Assembly (NCBI GenBank): GCA_027457185.1
Contig: DAIDTN010000130.1
Location: 1 to 5,103 of the forward strand
Source: Burkholderiales bacterium
GTDB taxonomy: Bacteria > Pseudomonadota > Gammaproteobacteria > Burkholderiales > SG8-39
Direction: 5' to 3'
DNA: 5,103 nt
In this document: in pieces, positions 1-5,103 of the stretch
How the letters are laid out: every line of letters starts with the position of its first letter
Position numbering within the stretch: position 1 is the first letter of the stretch
Notes under the pieces: model-generated
Told to the model about the DNA's origin: nothing
What the model saw: the letters and a program-made list of their open reading frames with translations, nothing else
Database searches by the model: none
Made by a program: the position numbers and the translations under genes

Positions 1-3
1 TGG

Positions 4-1995
4 TCAGCGCACCGCGGCAGCGTTGAGGCCCGCAGCGGCGACCGCTTGCGCCGCCCCCAGGCGCGCCCTCACGCGATAGCGCCGGTCGAAGGCTGCGAGC
101 AGGCCCCCCATGCCCATCAGCAGGCAACCGCCCCAGATCCAGCTGATGAATGGCTTGTGGTAGATGCGCACGACCCAGGACGTCGGGGTAATCGAGTCGC
201 CCAGCGCGACATACAGGTGGCGCATTAAGCCCGCGTCGATCGCCGCTTCGGTCATCGGCATGTTCTGCACGGTGTACAGGCGCTTTTCCGGATGCAGCGT
301 CGCCACCGGATTGCCACTTCGTGTCACTACGAAGGTGCCGCGATCCGCGCTGTAATTCGGCCCCTGCACCGCGTTGATAGCGGCGAAGCGGAAGGTGTAG
401 CCATGCAGGTGCGCGGTATCACCGACATCCATGCGCACGTCGGTTTCGGCCTCGTAACCTTTCACCAGCGTTACGCCGACGATGAACACGGCTACACCGA
501 GGTGGGCGAGCAACATGCCGTAATAGCTGCGCGGCAACTGCGCCAGCCGTGCGCCAACTTGCCCTTTGGGCACGTGCGCGAACTGCGCCTTGAAGCTGAC
601 GACGCAAGACGCGGCGATCCAGGTCGCAAGCAGTATGCCGAAGCCGACCATGGTGCTCCAGTGCCCCATGACCAGCGGCACGACGATCGCAGCGGCGAAA
701 CTCACGGCCAGGGCCCAGCGCAGGCGCACCGCCAGTTCGGGCAGGCTAGCCTGCTTCCAGCGCGCAAGCGGCCCGATACCCATCAGAAACAGCGCCGGAG
801 CCATCAATGGCACGAATACGGCCTCGAAATAAGGCGGTCCGACCGAAATCTTGCCCAAACCGAGCGCATCGAGCACGAGCGGGTAGAGCGTGCCCAGCAG
901 CACCGCGCCTGCGGCGACCAGCAGCAGCGCATTATTCGTGAGCAGCATCGATTCGCGCGACACCAGCGCGAAGCGCCCACCCAGCCCGACTTTGCCGGCG
1001 CGCCAGGCGAACAACCCGAACGATGAGCCCACTACCACCGTGAGAAAAGCGAGGATGAATACGCCGCGCTTGGGATCGGTGGCAAAGGCATGCACCGAGG
1101 TGAGCACACCGGAGCGTACCAGGAACGTCCCGAGCAAACTGAGCGAGAACGCGAGGATCGCGAGAAATACGGTCCAGCTTCTGAACGCCCCGCGCTTTTC
1201 GGTCACAGCCAGCGAATGGACCAGGGCCGTTCCAACCAACCAGGGCATGAATGAGGCATTCTCCACCGGATCCCAGAACCACCACCCGCCCCAGCCGAGC
1301 ACGTAGTAGGACCAGCCGCTGCCAAGCGCAATGCCCAGCGTAAGGATGGACCATGCAATGGTGGTCCAGGGACGCGACCAGCGCGCCCAGGTGGCGTCGA
1401 GCCGGCCGTCGATCAGTGCAGCCATGGAAAAAGCAAACGCCACGGAAAAGCCGACGTAGCCCATGTACAGCATGGGCGGGTGAAACACCATGCCCGGATC
1501 CTGCAGCAGCGGGTTGAGGTCGCGGCCGTTCGCCGCCGCGGGCAGCAGCCGTACGAACGGATTGGAGGTAAGCAGCATGAACAGCAGGAATCCGATGGAG
1601 ATCATCCCCATCACGCTGAGCACCCGCGCCACCATTTCCTCGGGCAAGCTGCGGCTGAAAATGCTCACCGCGAACATCCACACGCCCAACATCAGCGTCC
1701 ACAACAGCAGCGAGCCTTCGTGGCCGCCCCACACGGCGGCAACGCGATAAGCGAGCGGCAACTCCGTATTGGAATTCTCGGCCACATACACCACCGAAAA
1801 GTCGTTGGACACGAAGGCATAGGTGAGGCAGCCGAAGGCGAGTGCGATGAACAGGCACTGCGCCTGCGCCGCCGGCCGTGCGACCGCCATCCACGCGTAA
1901 TTTCCGCGTGCCGCGCCGACCAGCGGCAGGACGCTCTGCACCAGTGCGATGCAAAGCGCGAGAATCAGAGCGAATTGTCCAAGCTCGGGAACCAT
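4..1995 (-). CDS. ccmF: Cytochrome c-type biogenesis protein CcmF (haem lyase core subunit)
   Basis: This 663-residue integral inner-membrane protein is the core of the System I haem lyase. It takes haem from holo-CcmE and, with CcmH and CcmI, attaches it to the CXXCH cysteines of apocytochrome c in the periplasm. Visible landmarks are the N-terminal WGGHEGSLLLW block (residues 89-99), a periplasmic His in FHPPMLY (H173), the tryptophan-rich WWD haem-handling motif at about 232-250 (WGGWWFWDPVEN), and histidines H261, H303 (SGVLTSVHAFATDP) and H498. H173, H261 and H303 fall at the same numbers as the known haem-ligand positions of E. coli CcmF, and H498 matches the fourth (H491). There are many hydrophobic segments and a soluble periplasmic domain at about 515-605 before the last helix. 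Length is close to the roughly 650 residues usual for the family. A short Ala-rich tail (about 640-663) is extra. The ATG overlaps the ccmE stop by one base (TAATG), and an AAAGGA ribosome site lies 5 bases upstream inside the last ccmE codons. The gene is complete, with its TGA at 6-4. Confidence 0.98.
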   Translation of the reverse strand: MVPELGQFALILALCIALVQSVLPLVGAARGNYAWMAVARPAAQAQCLFIALAFGCLTYAFVSNDFSVVYVAENSNTELPLAYRVAAVWGGHEGSLLLWTLMLGVWMFAVSIFSRSLPEEMVARVLSVMGMISIGFLLFMLLTSNPFVRLLPAAANGRDLNPLLQDPGMVFHPPMLYMGYVGFSVAFAFSMAALIDGRLDATWARWSRPWTTIAWSILTLGIALGSGWSYYVLGWGGWWFWDPVENASFMPWLVGTALVHSLAVTEKRGAFRSWTVFLAILAFSLSLLGTFLVRSGVLTSVHAFATDPKRGVFILAFLTVVVGSSFGLFAWRAGKVGLGGRFALVSRESMLLTNNALLLVAAGAVLLGTLYPLVLDALGLGKISVGPPYFEAVFVPLMAPALFLMGIGPLARWKQASLPELAVRLRWALAVSFAAAIVVPLVMGHWSTMVGFGILLATWIAASCVVSFKAQFAHVPKGQVGARLAQLPRSYYGMLLAHLGVAVFIVGVTLVKGYEAETDVRMDVGDTAHLHGYTFRFAAINAVQGPNYSADRGTFVVTRSGNPVATLHPEKRLYTVQNMPMTEAAIDAGLMRHLYVALGDSITPTSWVVRIYHKPFISWIWGGCLLMGMGGLLAAFDRRYRVRARLGAAQAVAAAGLNAAAVR

Positions 1996-2462
1996 TATTT
2001 TCCTTTCGGCGGCATCACCAGCGACTGCGCCGCGGTGTTGGCTTTTGCCTCGTTGATCGCTTCCTGCGCCGCCGGCGGCATGTAGTTTTCATCGTGTTTG
2101 GCCAGCACCTCGTCGGCGTGGAACGTGCCGTCGGGGGCGAGTCTGCCCTCGGTCACCACGCCTTTGCCCTCTTTGAACAGGTCCGGCAGTATGCCGCGGT
2201 AGTACACTGGAATGCTCTTGGCGGTATCGGTCACCACGAACTGCACGGTCACGCCATCGGCCTCGCGCTTGAGGCTGCCGTTTTCCACCAAGCCGCCGAT
2301 GCGAAAGCTTTTTCCCACCGGCGCCTCCTTGGCGAAGACCTGGCTCGGCGTGTAAAAGAACACCAGATTTTTCTGGAAAGCGGAAAGCACCAGGGTGGCG
2401 GAGAGCGCCAGCCCGGCGATGCCTACCCCGACCAGAACAAAACGCTTATGTCTCGGTTTCAT
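1995..2462 (-). CDS. ccmE: Periplasmic haem chaperone CcmE
   Basis: CcmE binds haem covalently through a histidine after loading by CcmC/CcmD, and carries it across the periplasmic face to CcmF. The 155-residue product starts with a short basic cytoplasmic stretch (MKPRHKR), then one signal-anchor helix (about 8-28), then an OB-fold beta-barrel domain (about 35-125) and a flexible Lys/Ala-rich tail. The haem-binding motif LAKHDENY is at residues 120-127, with H123 the covalent ligand and Y127 the axial ligand (H130 and Y134 in E. coli). After it comes MPPAA, where many homologues have a PPE sequence. This is a mild deviation outside the ligand residues. The N-terminal YTPSQV block is also typical. 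The ATG has a good AGGAG site 5 bases upstream (2468-2472), located inside ccmD. The gene overlaps ccmD by 17 bases and its TAA shares one base with the ccmF ATG. Length is normal for the family. Confidence 0.98.
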   Translation of the reverse strand: MKPRHKRFVLVGVGIAGLALSATLVLSAFQKNLVFFYTPSQVFAKEAPVGKSFRIGGLVENGSLKREADGVTVQFVVTDTAKSIPVYYRGILPDLFKEGKGVVTEGRLAPDGTFHADEVLAKHDENYMPPAAQEAINEAKANTAAQSLVMPPKGK

Positions 2463-2637
2463 GATTTCTCCTGCGCGCCGCGTAATACTTGGCCAGGCGC
2501 TCGATCACGCCGCGCCGGCGCATGGTGAGCGACACAATTTCGGCAACAAGCACGACCAGGGTGACAATATAGGAGCCCCAAACGTAGAGCCCATAGCCGC
2601 CCATGGCAACAAAGTTCTGCCAGCTTCCCCAGTTCAT
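2446..2637 (-). CDS. ccmD: Haem exporter adaptor protein CcmD
   Basis: CcmD is a small single-pass membrane protein that holds CcmC and CcmE together and is needed for release of holo-CcmE from CcmC. The product has 63 residues. A short N-terminus contains the family-typical aromatic/glycine block FVAMGGYGLYVWGSY (residues 9-23), then comes a hydrophobic helix to about residue 37, then a basic cytoplasmic tail (RRR at 40-42, a second RRR at 55-57). This matches the usual topology and the 40-70 residue size range. The identification rests on the Gly/Tyr/Trp block, the topology and the position between ccmC and ccmE, because CcmD proteins are poorly conserved. The ATG overlaps the ccmC TGA in an ATGA arrangement (2634-2637). 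No strong ribosome site precedes it (only a GGCGGAAAT stretch), so translation probably depends on re-initiation after ccmC. Its 3' end overlaps ccmE by 17 bases. Confidence 0.94.
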   Translation of the reverse strand: MNWGSWQNFVAMGGYGLYVWGSYIVTLVVLVAEIVSLTMRRRGVIERLAKYYAARRRNHETET

Positions 2638-3386
2638 GCTAACCCGTCTATTTCCGCCGCCACCCAGTCGGTATGGCGTTCGCGTTCGAGAATCACACAG
2701 CGCACGCGCGCCAGCGTGGCGGCAATACTATACATCCAAAAACCGAGCGCCATGATCAGCATCCCGAGCAACATTGTCTTGGCCATCGTCGGCGCGCTGG
2801 TCAGACTCACCGAAGCGCCCTGGTGCAGGGTGCTCCACCACTTCACCGAGAAATAGATGATCGGCACGTTGATCACGCCGACCAGCGCCAGCACCGCACC
2901 CGCCTTGTCCGCCCGGCGCTGATCATCGATCGCACCCTGCAGCGCGATGAAGCCGATGTACAGGAACAGCAGGATCAATTCGGAGGTCAACCGCGCGTCC
3001 CAGACCCACCAGGTGCCCCAGGTCGGCTTGCCCCACAGCGCGCCGGTCCACAGCGCAATGAAGGTGAACAGCGCGCCGGTCGGCGCGAGCGCGGTCGCCA
3101 CCATCGACGACAAGCGCGTATTGAGCACCAATCCCACCCCGGACCAGAAGCCCATCACCAGGTAGAGAAACATAGACATCCAGGCCGCCGCAACATGAAT
3201 GAAAATAATGCGGTAGGCCTCGCCCTGCGTCGCGTCGGTGGGCGCGACGAAAAAGCTGATATACAGGCCAACGCCGCAAAACAAAACGGCCAGCGCCGCG
3301 CACCAGGGCTGCAGCGCGCCTGCCAGCGGATAGAAACTCTGCGGCGAGGAAAAATAGTACCAGCTGAACCGTTTCCTTGTGCTCAT
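2634..3386 (-). CDS. ccmC: Haem-handling membrane protein CcmC
   Basis: CcmC presents haem at the periplasmic side of the inner membrane and loads it onto CcmE, together with CcmD. With the ATG at 3386 it has 250 residues and six predicted transmembrane segments. It carries the WWD domain WGKPTWGTWWVWDARLT at about 118-134, followed by TSELILLFLYIG. The two axial haem ligands flanking it are present: H64 (in IIFIHVAAAW) and H188 (in KWWSTLHQG), equivalent to H60 and H184 of E. coli. Length agrees with the family. Start choice: an in-frame TTG two codons upstream (3392) is also possible and would give 252 residues (MAMSTRK...). I prefer the ATG. The GGAG at 3397-3400 is 10 bases from the ATG and only 4 from the TTG. 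The gap to the ccmB stop is 7 bases. The 3' end overlaps ccmD by 4 bases (ATGA). Confidence 0.97.
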   Translation of the reverse strand: MSTRKRFSWYYFSSPQSFYPLAGALQPWCAALAVLFCGVGLYISFFVAPTDATQGEAYRIIFIHVAAAWMSMFLYLVMGFWSGVGLVLNTRLSSMVATALAPTGALFTFIALWTGALWGKPTWGTWWVWDARLTSELILLFLYIGFIALQGAIDDQRRADKAGAVLALVGVINVPIIYFSVKWWSTLHQGASVSLTSAPTMAKTMLLGMLIMALGFWMYSIAATLARVRCVILERERHTDWVAAEIDGLA

Positions 3387-3393
3387 TGCCAAC

Positions 3394-4062
3394 TCACTCC
3401 ATCGCGATGCGCAGCGCCGCGGCGCTCGCCCAAGGCGCCAGCACCAGCGCCAGCGCCAAAAATCCCACGAGCAGCAGCAGATGCGCGTCCGCCCCCGTGC
3501 CCGCGACTATCGCGCCGACGGAGCCGGCACCGAAAATCAGCACCGGCACGAACAGCGGCAGTACCAGCAGCGCGACCAACACGCCGCTGCCGCGCACGCC
3601 CAACGTTAGCGCAGCGCCGACTGCGCCGATCAGGCTCAACACTGGCGTGCCGAGCAGCAGCGACACGGACAGCACGGCGAGCGCGTTGCCGGGAAGGTCG
3701 AATTGCAGACCCAGCAGCGGTGCGATCAGCACCAGCGGCAATCCCGATACCAGCCAGTGCGATATCACCTTGCCCATCACCAATACGACCAGCGGTTCGC
3801 CCGCGAGCAGCATCTGCTCCAGCGTTCCGTCCTGGTGGTCGGGCGCGAACAGCCGCGCCAGCGACAGCATGCAGGCGAGCAGCGCCGCCACCCACAGCAC
3901 GCCCGGCGCCATGTTGCGCAGCTGATTCGCTTCGGGGCCTACCCCGAGTGGAAACAGGCTCACCACGATGACAAAAAACACCAGCGCATTGGCAACGTCG
4001 CCGCGGCGCCGGAATGCCAGCAGCAGATCGCGTCGCAGTACCCAGGCGAGCGCCCTGATCAT
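3394..4062 (-). CDS. ccmB: ABC transporter permease subunit CcmB
   Basis: CcmB is the membrane partner of the CcmA ATPase. The CcmAB complex uses ATP hydrolysis to free holo-CcmE from the CcmC/CcmD complex. It was first described as a haem exporter, a role now generally not favoured. The 222-residue product is almost entirely hydrophobic, with about six transmembrane segments (approximately 24-39, 53-70, 91-117, 127-152, 160-187, 193-216). The basic N-terminus RALAWVLRRDLLLAFRRR (3-20) and the cytoplasmic loop LFAPDHQDGTLEQML (71-85), including the DGTLEQ block, are characteristic of the family. Length equals the usual 220 or so. The ATG overlaps the ccmA stop as ATGA (4059-4062) and no clear Shine-Dalgarno site precedes it. 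Coupling to ccmA translation is therefore likely, which would help keep the two subunits in balance. Confidence 0.97.
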   Translation of the reverse strand: MIRALAWVLRRDLLLAFRRRGDVANALVFFVIVVSLFPLGVGPEANQLRNMAPGVLWVAALLACMLSLARLFAPDHQDGTLEQMLLAGEPLVVLVMGKVISHWLVSGLPLVLIAPLLGLQFDLPGNALAVLSVSLLLGTPVLSLIGAVGAALTLGVRGSGVLVALLVLPLFVPVLIFGAGSVGAIVAGTGADAHLLLLVGFLALALVLAPWASAAALRIAME

Positions 4063-4703
4063 GCGGCCAACAGCGCCGCAGTATGCAAATCGAGGTCGAC
4101 GCGCAGCACCGCCTGCGCAACCACCTGCACTTCCTGGTGCGTGGTCAGTACCACCATGCCGCCGGCGGCGAGATGGGCGGCGAGCAGGTGCTCCAGTTCC
4201 GCCACTGCTGCGACATCGAGCGCGGAAAATGGTTCATCGAGGATCCACAAAGGCACCGCCGGCGAAAGCGCCAGCCGCGCCAATGCCGCGCGGCGCCGCT
4301 GTCCCTGCGACAGCACTTTGGCCGGCAACTCGGCGCAATGAGCGACGCCAAAGCGGTCGAGCGCCGCGAGCATGCGTCCGGATTCAGCGGACATCCCTGC
4401 GAGGGCCGCCGCGACCTGCAGGTTTTCCAGTGCCGTGAGATCGTCCTTCAGCGCATTGAGATGGCCGATGAAGACGAGATTGCGCGAATACTCCTCGCGT
4501 TCGGCGCGAATCGGCCGCCCCAGCCAGCGCAACTCCCCCGCGCTCGGCGCAACCAAGCCGCACACGATGCGCAGCAAGCTGGTCTTGCCGCTGCCATTGG
4601 CGCCGGCCACGCGCAGCAACTCGCCGCGGCCGAGCCTGAAGCTCAGGTCGCTGAACAGCAGCCGATCGCCTCGCATGCACTCGAGTTGTCGCGCTTCAAG
4701 CAT
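4059..4703 (-). CDS. ccmA: Cytochrome c biogenesis ABC transporter ATP-binding protein CcmA
   Basis: This is the cytoplasmic ATPase that drives the CcmAB complex in releasing haem-loaded CcmE. The 214-residue product is a single nucleotide-binding domain: Walker A GANGSGKT at 34-41, a CcmA-type Q-loop region (GHLNALKDDLTALENL, 80-95), ABC signature LSQGQRRR at 131-138, Walker B LWILDEP at 152-158, D-loop SALD at 160-163, and H-loop His in TTHQ (H189). The GQRRR form of the signature and the GH-N-LK--LTALENL block set it apart from general ABC ATPases and fit CcmA. Length is close to the roughly 205-215 of the family. The ATG at 4703 has an AAAGGA site about 10 bases upstream (4714-4719). Another ATG at 4711 is out of frame and too near that site. 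This is the first gene of the operon in the window. Its stop overlaps the ccmB start. Confidence 0.97.
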   Translation of the reverse strand: MLEARQLECMRGDRLLFSDLSFRLGRGELLRVAGANGSGKTSLLRIVCGLVAPSAGELRWLGRPIRAEREEYSRNLVFIGHLNALKDDLTALENLQVAAALAGMSAESGRMLAALDRFGVAHCAELPAKVLSQGQRRRAALARLALSPAVPLWILDEPFSALDVAAVAELEHLLAAHLAAGGMVVLTTHQEVQVVAQAVLRVDLDLHTAALLAA

Positions 4704-4845
4704 TGCCGCATTGTCCTTTCAAGCTGCCCGCCCCAAAATTCGCGATGTCGCACGCCAGTGTAGCCGTATGCGTGCGCCTCGATTTTGCGCTGCATCAAAA
4801 GTAGGCCCGACTGCGCCGCAATTGCGCGTTGTACCGATGGAATTC

Positions 4846-4874
4846 GCGTCGTACGGCGAAAATCCGTCGGACGC
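4846..4874 (-). repeat. Imperfect inverted repeat (possible leader RNA hairpin)
   Basis: Arms GCGTCGTACGG (4846-4856) and CCGTCGGACGC (4864-4874) pair over 9 of 11 positions: 5 bp, a two-base internal mismatch, then 4 bp, around a 7-base A/T-rich loop. If transcription starts near 4906 toward ccmA, this hairpin would lie about 30 nt into the leader. No T-run follows it on the minus strand, so it is not a standard intrinsic terminator. A regulatory role is speculative. Confidence 0.35.
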
Positions 4875-4912
4875 CATGGATCGCGAGGGCCGGGGGGCGG
4901 ACGCAGACCGCA

Positions 4913-4941
4913 ATTATAGTGGGTCTGGCATAGCAAGGAAA
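4913..4941 (-). promoter_or_regulatory. Candidate sigma70-type promoter for the ccm operon
   Basis: A perfect TATAAT hexamer reads on the minus strand at 4918-4913. It lies in the only long non-coding stretch upstream of ccmA and points toward it. With a 17-base spacer the -35 position (4941-4936) reads TTTCCT, a poor match to TTGACA. A better-looking TTGCTA further in has only a 12-base spacer and cannot serve. There is no TGn extended -10. A start near 4906 would give a leader of about 200 nt before ccmA. The perfect -10 and its location are what I see. Promoter activity is inferred, and the weak -35 would suit either low expression or dependence on an activator. Confidence 0.45.
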
Positions 4942-4955
4942 TGGTGAGAATAGCT

Positions 4956-4984
4956 GCTTTAAAGCTCTTTTTCTTGCAAGAGCT
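4956..4984. repeat. Two overlapping short inverted repeats upstream of the promoter
   Basis: A perfect 10-base palindrome, GCTTTAAAGC (4956-4965), overlaps a perfect 7-base inverted repeat, AGCTCTT (4963-4969) and AAGAGCT (4978-4984), with an 8-base spacer. They lie about 15 bases upstream of the weak -35 of the candidate ccm promoter. That is a suitable place for an activator site, but the sequence does not match an FNR-type TTGAT-N4-ATCAA box or any operator I recognise. No T-run follows on either strand to suggest a terminator. Confidence 0.3.
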
Positions 4985-5103
4985 CGCGCTAGATCGTTTG
5001 CCGGAGATGTACCGGGCGGGAAACCAGTTCCAAGGAGCGCCGCTCGCCTATGAATTTTCTCCCCTGTCAGGCGCCGGAACGGTGGTCGTGGCCTGATCCG
5101 GGT

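Larger units (their letters stand above)
4704..5103. other. Upstream intergenic region without a convincing gene
   Basis: These 400 bases between ccmA and the window edge hold the candidate ccm promoter, the leader with its hairpin, a palindrome CGCAATTGCG (4817-4826) and the inverted repeats at 4956-4984. No tRNA, rRNA or insertion-sequence structure is visible. Two weak plus-strand starts occur. The first is a 51-codon frame (4941-5096) with AAGGAA directly before its ATG; it begins with rare-type codons (AGA, ATA, TTA) and has no recognisable product. The second is an ATG at 5050, 12 bases after a perfect AAGGAG (5032-5037), whose frame is open to the window end (MNFLPCQAPERW...). Either could mark a divergent neighbouring gene, but I cannot support one as real. 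Base composition here is less GC-rich around 4910-4980 than in the genes, as expected for a promoter region. Confidence 0.6.

Noticed and set aside
932..1954. A 340-codon minus-strand frame inside ccmF
   Set aside because: It overlaps ccmF in another frame on the same strand and is Arg/Gly/Ala-rich without any family resemblance. CcmF is unambiguous here.
2673..3971. A 432-codon open frame on the plus strand opposite ccmB and ccmC
   Set aside because: It lies antisense to two clearly real genes. Its product is a low-complexity Arg/Ala/Pro/His-rich chain typical of the reverse frame of GC-rich coding DNA, with no recognisable domain.
4..4703. An undescribed biological system hidden in the gene cluster
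   Set aside because: All six genes are clear members of the known System I cytochrome c maturation pathway in canonical order with key residues intact. No insertion, fusion, CRISPR array or mobile element was seen.
4719..4913. A short minus-strand frame in the ccm leader (starts at TTG 4913 or an internal ATG) ending 15 bases before ccmA
   Set aside because: No Shine-Dalgarno site precedes either start, codon use is mixed and no homology is recognisable. If the TATAAT is real, the TTG would be upstream of the transcript start. A leader peptide cannot be fully excluded but is not supported.
4913..4920. TATAGT on the plus strand as a divergent promoter -10
   Set aside because: The position for a -35 (about 4892-4897) is a run of G, so there is no plausible partner element.
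4643..4936. A 97-codon minus-strand frame running from the upstream region into ccmA
   Set aside because: It spans the candidate promoter and overlaps the 5' end of ccmA out of frame, with no recognisable product.
4963..4984. The inverted repeat as an intrinsic terminator
   Set aside because: The stem is only 7 bp and neither strand has a T-run directly after it. The T-rich bases are in the loop.

Overview
The window holds the first six genes of a System I cytochrome c maturation (Ccm) operon, all on the minus strand in the order ccmA-ccmB-ccmC-ccmD-ccmE-ccmF (4703 down to 4). About 400 bases of upstream non-coding DNA lie at the right-hand end. The GC-rich composition, the canonical gene order and the separate small ccmD point to a Gram-negative proteobacterium. 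A beta- or gammaproteobacterium is most likely, with Betaproteobacteria favoured by style and base composition. I cannot name a genus.

Layout, in transcription order: ccmA (4703-4059, ABC ATPase), ccmB (4062-3394, ABC permease partner), ccmC (3386-2634, haem-handling WWD-domain protein), ccmD (2637-2446, small membrane adaptor), ccmE (2462-1995, periplasmic haem chaperone) and ccmF (1995-4, haem lyase core). The genes are packed tightly: ATGA overlaps at A/B and C/D, a 7-base gap at B/C, a 17-base overlap at D/E and a one-base TAATG overlap at E/F. This implies one polycistronic mRNA with translational coupling. The ccmF stop lies three bases from the window edge, so ccmG/ccmH would be expected just outside.

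The products form one pathway. CcmC with CcmD loads haem onto the conserved His of CcmE. CcmA/CcmB use ATP to release holo-CcmE from CcmC/D. CcmF then passes haem from holo-CcmE to reduced apocytochrome c, with CcmH/CcmI from outside the window. All key residues I could check are present: Walker A/B and signature in CcmA, the WWD motifs and flanking histidines in CcmC and CcmF, and the HDENY motif in CcmE. The system therefore looks intact and functional.

The upstream region (4704-5103) has a perfect minus-strand TATAAT at 4913-4918 with a weak -35. That would give a leader of roughly 200 nt carrying an imperfect hairpin. Further upstream are short inverted repeats and one or two doubtful plus-strand starts. 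I see no convincing undescribed system here. The window is a well-preserved example of a known operon, with a few small points about starts, overlaps and the leader.
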